29,682 nucleotides of DNA from a virus: positions 1 through 29,682 of the IMG/VR virus record IMGVR_UViG_3300042695_000486, one strand, 5' to 3'. The notes beneath the pieces were generated by a model. It did no database searches and had not been told where the DNA came from. It saw only the letters and a list, made by a program, of their open reading frames with translations. Below, in pieces: positions 21,459-28,187 of the stretch (positions are counted from its first letter, which is position 1; every line of letters starts with the position of its first letter). Both the position numbers and the translations under genes were made by a program.

Positions 21459-21515
21459 GTCGGATAGTCCCCTTCCTCCCGCTGGTGAGTAGGGTTTGCA
21501 AGGGAAGGGGACGAC
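21459..21515 (+). ncRNA. long hairpin RNA candidate
   Basis: GTCCCCTTCC (21467-21476) pairs perfectly with GGAAGGGGAC (21503-21512), 10 bp, extended by GTC/GAC (21459/21513) across an internal bulge; CCC/GGG pair inside the loop. No long U tract follows, and the next promoter starts at 21518. It might cap or protect the 3' end of the upstream mRNA or be a separate RNA. Confidence 0.4.
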
Positions 21516-21542
21516 TTTTAAAAACTAGACCATAATCAGCAC

Positions 21543-21740
21543 ATGAACATGTATTATATCCATTGGCAAGCCCCGCCCGCAAAAGGTATGAAAAATCCTC
21601 TTTCAAATCTTTACAAATTCACGATTGTTCGTTTGTCTGATTCTAATGAACGTTTCACGAATCGCAAGCCAAGGAAAGATTTGAACCGGATTGATTTCAT
21701 GGTTTGGGATAATGAGGAAAATCAAGAGGTTAAAAACTAG
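21543..21740 (+). CDS. hypothetical protein (65 aa)
   Basis: MNMYYIHWQAPPAKGMKNPL and a basic Asn/Arg region (SNERFTNRKPRKDLNRIDF). Ends -EVKN* by the next module. Not recognised. Confidence 0.65.
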   Translation: MNMYYIHWQAPPAKGMKNPLSNLYKFTIVRLSDSNERFTNRKPRKDLNRIDFMVWDNEENQEVKN

Positions 21741-21754
21741 ACCACAATACGGAC

Positions 21755-21994
21755 ATGAAAGCAACAATTGATCCCAAGGAAGTGACAGTGAGACATAGCA
21801 TCCGGGAAGATGTGGGGAGGGAATTCCTGACAGTGGATTGTCCCGAAGGATGGGATGATGTGAAGAAGCTTGTGAAAAAGGTTCTCACGTTTGAGGGGAG
21901 GAAATTCGCTTACACGGGATGGAATAGCGATAGGAACGAAGCTTTCTTCGCTCGCCCTTTGAATGGGGTGGAGATGGTTGCCAAAATCTCTTAA
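21755..21994 (+). CDS. hypothetical protein, paralog of 28408 (79 aa)
   Basis: Shares its backbone with the protein at 28408-28650: NPKE/DPKE start, GWDDVKK(L/I)xKKVLT(F/Y)EGRKF, and GWNSDRN-x-xFF. Probably an alpha-beta domain whose GWNSDRN loop is the conserved site. Function unknown; see the paralog pair. Confidence 0.75.
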   Translation: MKATIDPKEVTVRHSIREDVGREFLTVDCPEGWDDVKKLVKKVLTFEGRKFAYTGWNSDRNEAFFARPLNGVEMVAKIS

Positions 21995-22015
21995 AAACTA
22001 AACGATAATTAAGCC

Positions 22016-22177
22016 ATGAACGAAATTCAAAAACGATTGGAATACCTTCGCGGGGAGATTGAAGCGGAACGTATCAGTTATGAGGAAATCGCGGAACTGG
22101 AATCCCTGAAAGAGCATATCAATTCAGGGGATGTCCAACTTCTGGAATGGGCGGGAGTATCAGAATTTAAAAACTAA
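22016..22177 (+). CDS. helical protein (53 aa)
   Basis: Almost entirely Glu/Leu/Ile helix (IQKRLEYLRGEIEAERISYE), coiled-coil-like. Short, but sits 15 nt after the module at 21991 and ends -FKN*. Confidence 0.65.
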   Translation: MNEIQKRLEYLRGEIEAERISYEEIAELESLKEHINSGDVQLLEWAGVSEFKN

Positions 22178-22191
22178 ACCATAATCAGCCC

Positions 22192-22383
22192 ATGACACAC
22201 CGCATTGAACTCAAAGAGGACAAAAATGGGTATTTCACTGTGAGAATGAACGGTAGGGATTCCGCCTATGGTCTGACGAAAGAGCAAGCCGATTGGTTCA
22301 TAAAAGGATTGTCGATTGCTTTTGCTGAAACGGGTGCTGGGGTGGACAAGAATGATGATTTCTACCGAATCATGTCTTATTAA
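22192..22383 (+). CDS. hypothetical protein (63 aa)
   Basis: Beta hairpin (HRIELKEDKNGYFTVRMNGR) then a helix (TKEQADWFIKGLSIAFAETG). A common small phage layout; not named. Confidence 0.7.
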   Translation: MTHRIELKEDKNGYFTVRMNGRDSAYGLTKEQADWFIKGLSIAFAETGAGVDKNDDFYRIMSY

Positions 22384-22404
22384 AAACTAGAGGATACTTC
22401 AAAC

Positions 22405-22584
22405 ATGAAACACAAAGCAGGTCTGTATCGGTTTGAGAGAAGCGCGGATTTGTTCGCTGCAATCAAGGGATGCCAAGGGGATACTCTGGAAATCCGTTTG
22501 ACGGAAAAGGAAGCACGAACAATCTTCAAGGATGAGCTATTCCAAAGGTTGGGATTTGTGGGGTGGACATATTTGGGCGAGTGA
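22405..22584 (+). CDS. hypothetical protein (59 aa)
   Basis: Basic start (MKHKAGLYRFERSADLFAAI). Its stop is TGA just ahead of a degenerate module (GTGAAAACTAG, 22581). The 27 bases from AAAACTAG to the start match those before 22606. Not recognised. Confidence 0.65.
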   Translation: MKHKAGLYRFERSADLFAAIKGCQGDTLEIRLTEKEARTIFKDELFQRLGFVGWTYLGE

Positions 22585-22591
22585 AAACTAG
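22581..22591 (+). promoter_or_regulatory. degenerate promoter module (GTGAAAACTAG)
   Basis: First three bases are GTG in place of TTA; the AAAACTAG core and 15-nt spacing to ATG 22606 are kept. The core through ATGAA is identical to the copy at 22383-22409, which suggests one promoter was copied from the other. Confidence 0.6.
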
Positions 22592-22605
22592 AGGATACTT
22601 CAAAC

Positions 22606-22902
22606 ATGAACAAAATTTATATCGGCACAAGCGCAAAGTATAAATACACTTGCCAATATCCAACCAAAGAGCAGGTTGAAAATGAAATGGATTTTTGCGA
22701 TGATCTGGTGATTGAGGAAACCACGGAATCTGAGCTTCTATTGAAAAGCATTCCCGAAGAATTTGTTTCAGTTTTGTCCTATATGGCATATGAAAGGGGA
22801 CATTCAGCGGGGGAGAGTGAAGTTGCATTGTATTTGAGAGATTTGATTTACGATTTGAAACCCGCAATTGACAAATACACCGCCCGACTACTTAAAAACT
22901 AG
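22606..22902 (+). CDS. hypothetical protein (98 aa)
   Basis: Aromatic N-terminus (MNKIYIGTSAKYKYTCQYPT), then an acidic helical body. Ends -LLKN*, read from the module at 22892. Not recognised. Confidence 0.7.
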   Translation: MNKIYIGTSAKYKYTCQYPTKEQVENEMDFCDDLVIEETTESELLLKSIPEEFVSVLSYMAYERGHSAGESEVALYLRDLIYDLKPAIDKYTARLLKN

Positions 22903-22916
22903 ATTAAGATTTGATC

Positions 22917-23111
22917 ATGCACCAATACGAGAGCATTAAACAGCAATTGGCAACGATGATTCAGGACATTGCCAATAAAGAAAAAGGAAATATCTCTCTT
23001 GAATCCAAGATTCATATGAAGAAAGTGAAAAAGGAACTTGGGGAGATGCGTAGGCAATTGATTCTTCTACACTTTGAAATTGAAGACATTTATAACATTT
23101 GCGAGATTTGA
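22917..23111 (+). CDS. helical Lys/Glu-rich protein (64 aa)
   Basis: ATG at the 15-nt spacing (22917), not the TTG at 22911. Helical with mixed charge (NKEKGNISLESKIHMKKVKK), C-terminus YNICEI. Followed by an AT-rich leader to tRNA-Ile. Not recognised. Confidence 0.65.
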   Translation: MHQYESIKQQLATMIQDIANKEKGNISLESKIHMKKVKKELGEMRRQLILLHFEIEDIYNICEI

Positions 23112-23138
23112 AAAAGTCCTATAAAATTAAATAAAAAT

Positions 23139-23216
23139 TGTCCGGTAGCTCAAAGCGGTGAGAGCGCTTGCCTTATAAGTGAGAGGTTGCGGGATCGACA
23201 CCCGCCCGGACTACCA
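23139..23216 (+). tRNA. tRNA-Ile (anticodon TAT)
   Basis: Acceptor TGTCCGG pairs with CCGGACT (first pair T-T mismatch), D-arm GCTC/GAGC, anticodon stem CTTGC/GTGAG with loop CTTATAA (anticodon 23174-23176 TAT), T-arm GCGGG/CCCGC, A discriminator and encoded CCA. Reads ATA, a codon often rare in hosts with GC-rich genomes. The T-loop is ATCGACA rather than TTCGANN. No promoter module immediately upstream. Confidence 0.85.
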
Positions 23217-23247
23217 CTTTTAAAAACTAGAATAAAATAAAAGCACG

Positions 23248-23706
23248 ATGAAAACAATTGACACAAGAGACTTGAAAGAGCGCAAGGAAGAACTGGAAGC
23301 CCTGCGGGATGTCGTTACGGATGCCCAATCGGAATTGGATCAACACCGCGATTTGAAACCCTCCGAAGAGGATGAGGAAGAAATCAGGGAATGGGAGGAT
23401 GAATTGGATGAATTGGAGGAAACCTTGCAAAATGCCATTGATAATTTCTCCGATGACGAGAAAGGGGAACTGGAGGAATTGGAGGAACTGGAAAGCGAAA
23501 TTTCCGATTTTAGCCGTGGGGAAACGATGATTCCCGTCGATGATTTTGAGGACTATGCAAGGGAACTGGCGGAAGATTTGGGAGTAACTGAAAGAAATGC
23601 GTCATGGCCTTACAATCATATTGATTGGGAAGCTGCGGCGGAAGCCTTGGCACAAGATTACACAATCGTTTCCTATCAAGGGGATGACTATTATGTGAGA
23701 GCTTAA
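23248..23706 (+). CDS. highly acidic phage protein (152 aa)
   Basis: The first 90 residues are an acidic coiled-coil-like stretch (LDELEETLQNAIDNFSDDEK; long Glu/Asp runs). The C-terminal third (DDFEDYARELAEDLGV, HIDWEAAAEALAQDY) matches a domain common in phages that looks somewhat like the ArdA DNA-mimic end, but the match is weak. DNA mimicry is only a hypothesis from charge. ATG is 18 nt after the module at 23220. Confidence 0.7.
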   Translation: MKTIDTRDLKERKEELEALRDVVTDAQSELDQHRDLKPSEEDEEEIREWEDELDELEETLQNAIDNFSDDEKGELEELEELESEISDFSRGETMIPVDDFEDYARELAEDLGVTERNASWPYNHIDWEAAAEALAQDYTIVSYQGDDYYVRA

Positions 23707-23727
23707 AAACTAAACCATAATAAGGAC

Positions 23728-24018
23728 ATGACGAAACACAAGCTACCAACGATCAAGGAAATTACAAAGCTTCTCATACATTGCAAGAAATACATTGATG
23801 AGGATTCCCGTGCATTTGAGGATGGGGATACGCCATCCATGCAAATCACAATTGGGATCAATACGGAAAATGGGGAATGGGGATATCAAACGGGGGATAA
23901 TAGCTATACGGGGGGAGCTTATCTTTATCCAACGTGGGGAGTGGGATATCTCTTTCGGAATTCCAATTGTCGAGAGGTTGCCAAGGAAATTCTGGCAGAT
24001 GCCGAAAGCTGCCTTTAA
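23728..24018 (+). CDS. conserved phage ORFan (96 aa)
   Basis: Helix-strand protein with MQITIGINTENGEWGYQTGD and NSYTGGAYLYPTWGVGYL. This Trp/Gly pattern recurs in phage ORFans. Function unknown. Own promoter. Confidence 0.7.
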   Translation: MTKHKLPTIKEITKLLIHCKKYIDEDSRAFEDGDTPSMQITIGINTENGEWGYQTGDNSYTGGAYLYPTWGVGYLFRNSNCREVAKEILADAESCL

Positions 24019-24039
24019 AAACTAAACAATAATAAAGCC

Positions 24040-24234
24040 ATGCCTTACTTACTACTGATTGAATGGGGAAATTGTGATAAGACTTACCAATCTTTTCAAT
24101 TTCTGAAAGATGCCAAACACGCTTTTGACTCATATGAACATGATGAAAATGTGGAATATCTGCAATTGGTAACTATTGGGGAGGAGGTGGAAAGTTTCTA
24201 TAATCCCGATTGTTGCCCTGAATCAGACTTTTAA
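24040..24234 (+). CDS. hypothetical protein (64 aa)
   Basis: Strand-helix-strand layout with a C-terminal CC pair (YNPDCCPESDF). Not recognised. Confidence 0.65.
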   Translation: MPYLLLIEWGNCDKTYQSFQFLKDAKHAFDSYEHDENVEYLQLVTIGEEVESFYNPDCCPESDF

Positions 24235-24255
24235 AAACTAAACCATAATAACGAC

Positions 24256-24537
24256 ATGATTCAACTCAAATGTATTGCCATCGATGGTGAAATGGTTACG
24301 GAAGGAAGGAATTTCAAAAGCATTGATGCAGCTTGGGATCGCTCAAGTGACATGGGGAGCCGATGGTTCTTTTATCCTATCCATGTTGTGACAGGCAAGC
24401 GCAAAATCCTCGCTGTTCCTGATGGTATGGGAGAGCATTGGAAGGGGAGGAACATTGAAACGCTCCAAAGTGCGATTAACGAATTATCTGAGGAAATTTG
24501 CGATTGGGTGAATGGGGAATGCCCATGCCCTCTTTAA
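24256..24537 (+). CDS. conserved phage protein (93 aa)
   Basis: DAAWDRSSDMGSRWFFYPIH then TGKRKILAVPDG is a pattern shared with uncharacterised phage proteins. Ends with a Cys pair (GECPCPL). A small alpha-beta fold; no function known. Confidence 0.75.
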   Translation: MIQLKCIAIDGEMVTEGRNFKSIDAAWDRSSDMGSRWFFYPIHVVTGKRKILAVPDGMGEHWKGRNIETLQSAINELSEEICDWVNGECPCPL

Positions 24538-24558
24538 AAACTAGCGTAATATAGAGCC

Positions 24559-24762
24559 ATGAAGACACTCCGATACCACGATCAAAAGCCCGTTCGCAAA
24601 GGCGACAAATTCAACGCCCCTCGCTGGGGAACTTGTATTGTGACAGGGTTTGACAGGCTCAACGAATGCGCCTCCGCTAAAAACGTATGCACTGATGAGG
24701 AATTTGACTTTCTGGGACAGGCGACATTCGGGGAATCTGATCTGGAGAAAAGAAAAGCTTAA
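24559..24762 (+). CDS. hypothetical protein (67 aa)
   Basis: Basic N-terminus with KGDKFNAPRWGTCIVTGF, an SH3-like beta strand pattern. Not recognised. Confidence 0.65.
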   Translation: MKTLRYHDQKPVRKGDKFNAPRWGTCIVTGFDRLNECASAKNVCTDEEFDFLGQATFGESDLEKRKA

Positions 24763-24783
24763 AAACTAAACCACAATTACCCC

Positions 24784-24951
24784 ATGAACAAATACAGGAT
24801 CACTTACAAGGATTGTGGGGAAATCATCACGGAATATCGCAAGGGGGGGGATGTTTTTGAAATCCAAGATTGGTTCTGGAATAGCATCATATCATGGCAA
24901 GGGGATACCTATGGGATTGAACTGGTGCAAATCACACGGGTTAAAAACTAG
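24784..24951 (+). CDS. hypothetical protein (55 aa)
   Basis: MNKYRITYKDCGEIITEYRK followed by a Trp-rich helix (VFEIQDWFWNSIISW) and a strand. Ends -VKN* in the module at 24941. Just below 60 codons. Confidence 0.65.
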   Translation: MNKYRITYKDCGEIITEYRKGGDVFEIQDWFWNSIISWQGDTYGIELVQITRVKN

Positions 24952-24965
24952 ATTAAGATTTAGCC

Positions 24966-25217
24966 ATGACCTACAAAGCGATATCAAATCCCTTATGGAA
25001 GCTCAAGGATGAATATGCCCATCTGCTATTACCCAAACACGTTTCCTTTCATGGCGCAATGCCCTCCCCCAAGGAAGCTTATGAAGTGATTCACAAGCCT
25101 TCCATGGAAATCAATGATCGCGGAAGAATCACCTATTCCAATTACTTCTATGGGAAGATCATCCAAACGATGGAGGAAGCCCAAGCAATGGCGGAAAAAC
25201 TGAACAATAAAAACTAG
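24966..25217 (+). CDS. hypothetical protein (83 aa)
   Basis: Mixed alpha-beta (LLLPKHVSFHGAMPSPKEAY, GRITYSNYFYGKIIQTMEEA). Ends -LNNKN* by the module at 25207. Not recognised. Confidence 0.65.
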   Translation: MTYKAISNPLWKLKDEYAHLLLPKHVSFHGAMPSPKEAYEVIHKPSMEINDRGRITYSNYFYGKIIQTMEEAQAMAEKLNNKN

Positions 25218-25231
25218 AATACAATAACACC

Positions 25232-25795
25232 ATGAACACGACTGAATTTTGTAACAAATACTCCCCGAATGAGATGTGTGAGGAAGGGCGAGAATTTGCT
25301 CTAAGCCACGAAACCATGTCCCAAGTTTGGGATGCTTGTGAGGAACCAGAATGGCTTTTTTGGATGCTTGAAAAATGCAAACCTCTTGAAAAGGAACAAT
25401 CAGTGAGATTGTCCATAGCATTTGCGGAAAAATGTCTTGTCAATATACCTAAAGGGGAAAATCGCCCAAAACTTGCAATTGAAGCTGCAAGGGCATGGAT
25501 TGAAAACCCTTGCGAAGAAACACGGTCAGCAGCGTCAGCAGCAGCGTCAGCAGCAGCGTCAGCAGCAGCGTCAGCAGCATGGTCAGCAGCATGGTCAGCA
25601 GAGTCAGCAGCGTCAGCAGCAGCGTCAGCAGCATGGTCAGCAGCATGGTCAGCAGAGTCAGCAGCGTCAGCAGCAGCGTCAGCAGCATGGTCAGCAGAGT
25701 CAGCAGCATGGTCAACAGCACGGTCAGCAGCGTCAGCAGCAAGGTTAGAACACTGTGAGATGATACGGGAAATGATTCCCAATCCATTCCTTTAA
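25232..25795 (+). CDS. immunity-like protein with Ala/Ser/Trp repeat tract (187 aa)
   Basis: Residues 1-98 form a helical domain (SHETMSQVWDACEEPEWLFW, LSIAFAEKCL, AIEAARAWIENP) resembling proteins labelled putative immunity protein (Imm5-like). Residues 99-171 are SAAS/SAAAS/SAAWS/SAES tandem units coded by 9- and 12-nt repeats, with a higher-order repeat of about 18 residues. The tract may form a long helix with Trp spaced along it. The repeat should make length vary between isolates. Function not shown. Confidence 0.7.
   Translation: MNTTEFCNKYSPNEMCEEGREFALSHETMSQVWDACEEPEWLFWMLEKCKPLEKEQSVRLSIAFAEKCLVNIPKGENRPKLAIEAARAWIENPCEETRSAASAAASAAASAAASAAWSAAWSAESAASAAASAAWSAAWSAESAASAAASAAWSAESAAWSTARSAASAARLEHCEMIREMIPNPFL
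25526..25744 (+). repeat. GCN/TCA-type 9/12-nt tandem repeat tract
   Basis: About 20 units drawn from TCAGCAGCG, TCAGCAGCAGCG, TCAGCAGCATGG and TCAGCAGAG. A 54-nt super-unit (SAAASAAWSAAWSAESAA) recurs twice in full, then partly. Nearly all other frames stay open across it, producing shadow ORFs on both strands. Confidence 0.9.
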
Positions 25796-25816
25796 AAACT
25801 AGATTAAGATTTGGAC

Positions 25817-25984
25817 ATGACCGAAACACAAGCAAAACAAGCTTTGGATGCATGGACAATCAAAACGTATCTGGATTGGGTTAATAATTATCTGACAATT
25901 GAAAAGATGGCAGGGGATTACAATCTTTCCCCAAGCGGAATGAAAGCGATCATTGAAAAAGGCAAGGAACTTTACGAAGGTTAA
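25817..25984 (+). CDS. helix-turn-helix-like protein (55 aa)
   Basis: TIEKMAGDYNLSPSGMKAII (residues about 29-48) reads as two helices with a turn, as in small DNA-binding proteins. Own promoter. Binding is inferred. Confidence 0.6.
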   Translation: MTETQAKQALDAWTIKTYLDWVNNYLTIEKMAGDYNLSPSGMKAIIEKGKELYEG

Positions 25985-26005
25985 AAACTAGAGGATAATA
26001 AAGCC

Positions 26006-26281
26006 ATGAAGATCAAACGGGAGGATTACCAAAAGCTGGAAACCATTATCAATACGGAAGCGGAAAGATGCGGGGGAATAGAACATATCAAATCCCTTTA
26101 TGAACAAGGACAATTTCCCCGTGCCGATAGGGTGAAAGACCTGCAAAAGAGATTCGTGTGGGATATCCTATTTTCCACAAAGCAATACAATTTTATCAAT
26201 GAGCTTTATGAGTATATGAACGATTCCCATATTGAAACCGCCCTGCGGAAGATTTGCCCCAAGGTGGAGAGGAAGTATTAA
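26006..26281 (+). CDS. hypothetical protein (91 aa)
   Basis: Helical, Lys/Glu-rich (REDYQKLETIINTEAERCGG, ADRVKDLQKRFVWDILF). Not recognised. Confidence 0.65.
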   Translation: MKIKREDYQKLETIINTEAERCGGIEHIKSLYEQGQFPRADRVKDLQKRFVWDILFSTKQYNFINELYEYMNDSHIETALRKICPKVERKY

Positions 26282-26302
26282 AAACTAAAGCAGAATAGCA
26301 CC

Positions 26303-26545
26303 ATGACATTAAATCAATTAAGAAAAGAATTAAAGAAAATCGGATTCAAATTGAAAACTGAAACCCTATCTTGGGGAAGACACGCAAGCATCATCCATGA
26401 GGAAAGCGGTTTGCGTGTTTCCAAAGGGGGAGTGTATTCAAAAGAACAAGCAGAATCATTCCAAGTATTTCATGAATTCAAAGAAAAACACCTTCAAGAC
26501 TTCAAGGATATTAAGGAATCCGAAGGACTTGTGGGATTGGTTTAA
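26303..26545 (+). CDS. hypothetical protein (80 aa)
   Basis: A basic alpha-beta domain (LKKIGFKLKTETLSWGRHAS, HEESGLRVSKGG). Not recognised. Confidence 0.65.
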   Translation: MTLNQLRKELKKIGFKLKTETLSWGRHASIIHEESGLRVSKGGVYSKEQAESFQVFHEFKEKHLQDFKDIKESEGLVGLV

Positions 26546-26566
26546 AAACTAAACGATAATAAGAAC

Positions 26567-26911
26567 ATGCAAGACACAATCAACGGAATCACAATCAAGA
26601 CAACCCTTTCCAATACCAAGCAACCAACGTGGTCAATGGGAATACATAACCATTACAAGGTGAGGGTTTCCAAGGGAAGAAACAGCGTATCCTTCGATTA
26701 CTTCGCTAGTATTTACAATACACAAAACAATAAGGAACCCGATGGGAAAGATATCCTTTTCTGCTTTGCATCCGATGTAAGCAATGGGCGGGAGGAATTC
26801 GATGATTCCATGATGACTCCCCAGCAATACAGGGAATGCAAACGCATGGCCAATGCTGCGAAAAGGATGGAAATTCCCGAGGAAACACTGGTGGAATGGT
26901 GGCAACTTTGA
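26567..26911 (+). CDS. conserved phage ORFan (114 aa)
   Basis: Beta-rich start (NGITIKTTLSNTKQPTWSMG, HYKVRVSKGRNSVSFDYFA) and a helical end (MTPQQYRECKRMANAAKRME). I recall similar phage proteins of unknown function. Stop TGA lies 59 nt before the next module. Confidence 0.7.
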   Translation: MQDTINGITIKTTLSNTKQPTWSMGIHNHYKVRVSKGRNSVSFDYFASIYNTQNNKEPDGKDILFCFASDVSNGREEFDDSMMTPQQYRECKRMANAAKRMEIPEETLVEWWQL

Positions 26912-26994
26912 GGAGACTAACTTTCCAAGGCTGGGGTTTATATGGATTGATGGGGATCGGATTTCTCTCTTAAAAACTAAAGCAGAATAGCACT

Positions 26995-27375
26995 ATGACA
27001 ATCGCCAAACAATTAAAAGTAACAACATTTCCATTCGTCATCAAAGATAAGAATGGCAATACAATCTATTATGAAACCTCCACTGGTTCTTGGAGCAAAA
27101 GAGAACGGGATACCAATGGCAATACAATCTATTGGGAAGACTCCACTGGTTATTGGGGTAAAAGTGAATACGATTCAAGGGGCAATGAAATCTATCGGGA
27201 AGACTCCACTGGTTATTGGAGTAAAAGTGAATACGATTCAAGGGGCAATGAAATCTATCGGGAAAACTCCTATGGAGTTTTATTTGACAAACGCCCAAAA
27301 GTGGTTGAAATGACATTGCAAGAAATTGCTGATAAGATGGGAATCAAGGTAGAACAATTAAGGATTAAAGACTGA
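26995..27375 (+). CDS. 21-residue tandem-repeat protein (126 aa)
   Basis: Three full 21-aa copies and part of a fourth (NGN[TE]IYxE[DT]STGxWxKxEx) from 27052 to about 27285, nearly identical at DNA level (63-nt units). This repeat is common in phage proteins. The C-terminus (MTLQEIADKMGIKVEQLRIK) is a helix-turn-helix-like segment. The repeat likely forms a beta-rich stalk or surface; function not known. Confidence 0.8.
   Translation: MTIAKQLKVTTFPFVIKDKNGNTIYYETSTGSWSKRERDTNGNTIYWEDSTGYWGKSEYDSRGNEIYREDSTGYWSKSEYDSRGNEIYRENSYGVLFDKRPKVVEMTLQEIADKMGIKVEQLRIKD
27052..27285 (+). repeat. 63-nt tandem coding repeat
   Basis: Units begin at 27052, 27115 and 27178, with part of a fourth from 27241. 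Units 2 and 3 share long identical blocks (the ACTCCACTGGTTATTGG core and the following AAAAGTGAATACGATTC). Confidence 0.85.
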
Positions 27376-27387
27376 TAGGGATAGTTA

Positions 27388-27497
27388 TTAGTCAAGACTA
27401 AAAAACTTAGTACAGGCTAAGTTTCTTAGCCATGAAAAACAATCTAAGTCCCTGCTAAGAAAGTATGTTAGGACTAAGAAACTTAGCCTTGGCTAAG
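27388..27497 (+). repeat. CTAAG/CTTAG palindrome array (no gene)
   Basis: The gap 27376-27539 holds no gene but eight copies of CTAAG or its complement: CTAAG at 27417, 27444, 27455, 27474, 27493; CTTAG at 27406, 27425, 27482. Perfect short palindromes: TTAGTC-AA-GACTAA (27388-27401), GGCTAAG-TTT-CTTAGCC (27415-27431), CTTAGCC-TT-GGCTAAG (27482-27497). It looks like an iteron array that binds a protein, or an RNA folded into several hairpins. Confidence 0.7.
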
Positions 27498-27564
27498 ATT
27501 TTGGGATAGGGGAATACGAAAGGATGGAGGCAATTGGTTTTAAAAACTAGCGTAAGATTTTGAC

Positions 27565-27834
27565 ATGAAAAGAAAACCAACGGAATAAGACTTTATTTCC
27601 TTCGCTTGCAATATCGGATTTCGATATCATGAAAGCGGAATCATGCGAAACAAGGACAATTCAAAAGCGGGAATGTATATGAAAGGCGACTTCATCACCG
27701 ACGAGCAAAAGCAAAAGCTGATCGACAAATTCGGGGATTGGGTGGGATTTTTCAAGGCACAATCACAATATGCGCCGGAAAGTATCAAGCCGATCATCAT
27801 GCTGAAATCGCAAAAGGAACACGATAAAAACTAG
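27565..27834 (+). pseudogene. gene with in-frame TAA at codon 8
   Basis: ATG at 15 nt after the module gives MKRKPTE and then TAA; the frame then stays open for 81 codons (DFISFACNIGFRYHESGIMR ...) to TAG 27832-27834 in the next module. An ATG at 27643 could still give 63 aa. Restoring a sense codon would give one 89-aa protein. Second case of this kind in the window. Confidence 0.6.
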
Positions 27835-27848
27835 CGCAGAATAAAGCT

Positions 27849-27995
27849 ATGATAACGACAAAATTTAGAATAATGACGTTAGGACAAGTCTATCACATGG
27901 AATGGAACGGTGTGTGGACGAAAGACGTAATTATTTCCGAATTGGATACTGGTGGATATTACCAATATGGATTCAAGGTTGCTATGGGACACTGA
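27849..27995 (+). CDS. small hypothetical protein (48 aa)
   Basis: MITTKFRIMTLGQVYHMEWN with beta strands and an aromatic end (TGGYYQYGFKVAMGH). Canonical 15-nt spacing after the module at 27824. Confidence 0.6.
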   Translation: MITTKFRIMTLGQVYHMEWNGVWTKDVIISELDTGGYYQYGFKVAMGH

Positions 27996-28019
27996 TAAAA
28001 ACTAAACCAAAATAGCACC

Positions 28020-28088
28020 ATGAACGAAACAATGACCGAATCCGATATCCAAGACATGATTGACTATCACAACGGAATCGTTAAATAA
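28020..28088 (+). CDS. 22-aa peptide ahead of the tRNA cluster
   Basis: MNETMTESDIQDMIDYHNGI then VK, TAA. It has a full promoter module (27995) and 15-nt spacing, and precedes tRNA-Leu by 8 nt. It may be a real micropeptide or simply the start used to carry transcription into the tRNAs. Confidence 0.5.
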   Translation: MNETMTESDIQDMIDYHNGIVK

Positions 28089-28096
28089 AGTCTCAT

Positions 28097-28182
28097 GCTT
28101 TGGTGGTGGAATGGCAGACACTACGGACTTAAAATCCGTTGCCAGTAATGGCGTAAGGGTTCAAGTCCCTTCCGAAGCACCT
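28097..28182 (+). tRNA. tRNA-Leu (anticodon TAA)
   Basis: Acceptor GCTTTGG pairs with CCGAAGC (28172-28178), one G-T pair. Anticodon loop CTTAAAA gives TAA. A long variable arm (GCCAGTAATGGC hairpin at 28141-28152) marks the Leu class. T-arm AAGGG-TTCAAGT-CCCTT. Discriminator A at 28179, then CCT, so CCA is not fully encoded. Confidence 0.85.
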
Positions 28183-28187
28183 TTCAA

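Noticed and set aside
23248-23706. Firm assignment as ArdA antirestriction protein
   Set aside because: Only charge and a short C-terminal resemblance support it; the length and order of the ArdA domains do not match clearly.
25159-25859. Long reverse-strand and alternate-frame ORFs over the Ala repeat
   Set aside because: The 9/12-nt repeat lacks stops in most frames, which creates low-complexity shadows. Only 25232-25795 has a promoter module and a non-repetitive domain.
20679-27834. Reassignment of TAA to a sense codon
   Set aside because: TAA is the normal gene stop throughout the window and no tRNA with anticodon TTA is present. Nonsense mutation or sequence error is simpler.
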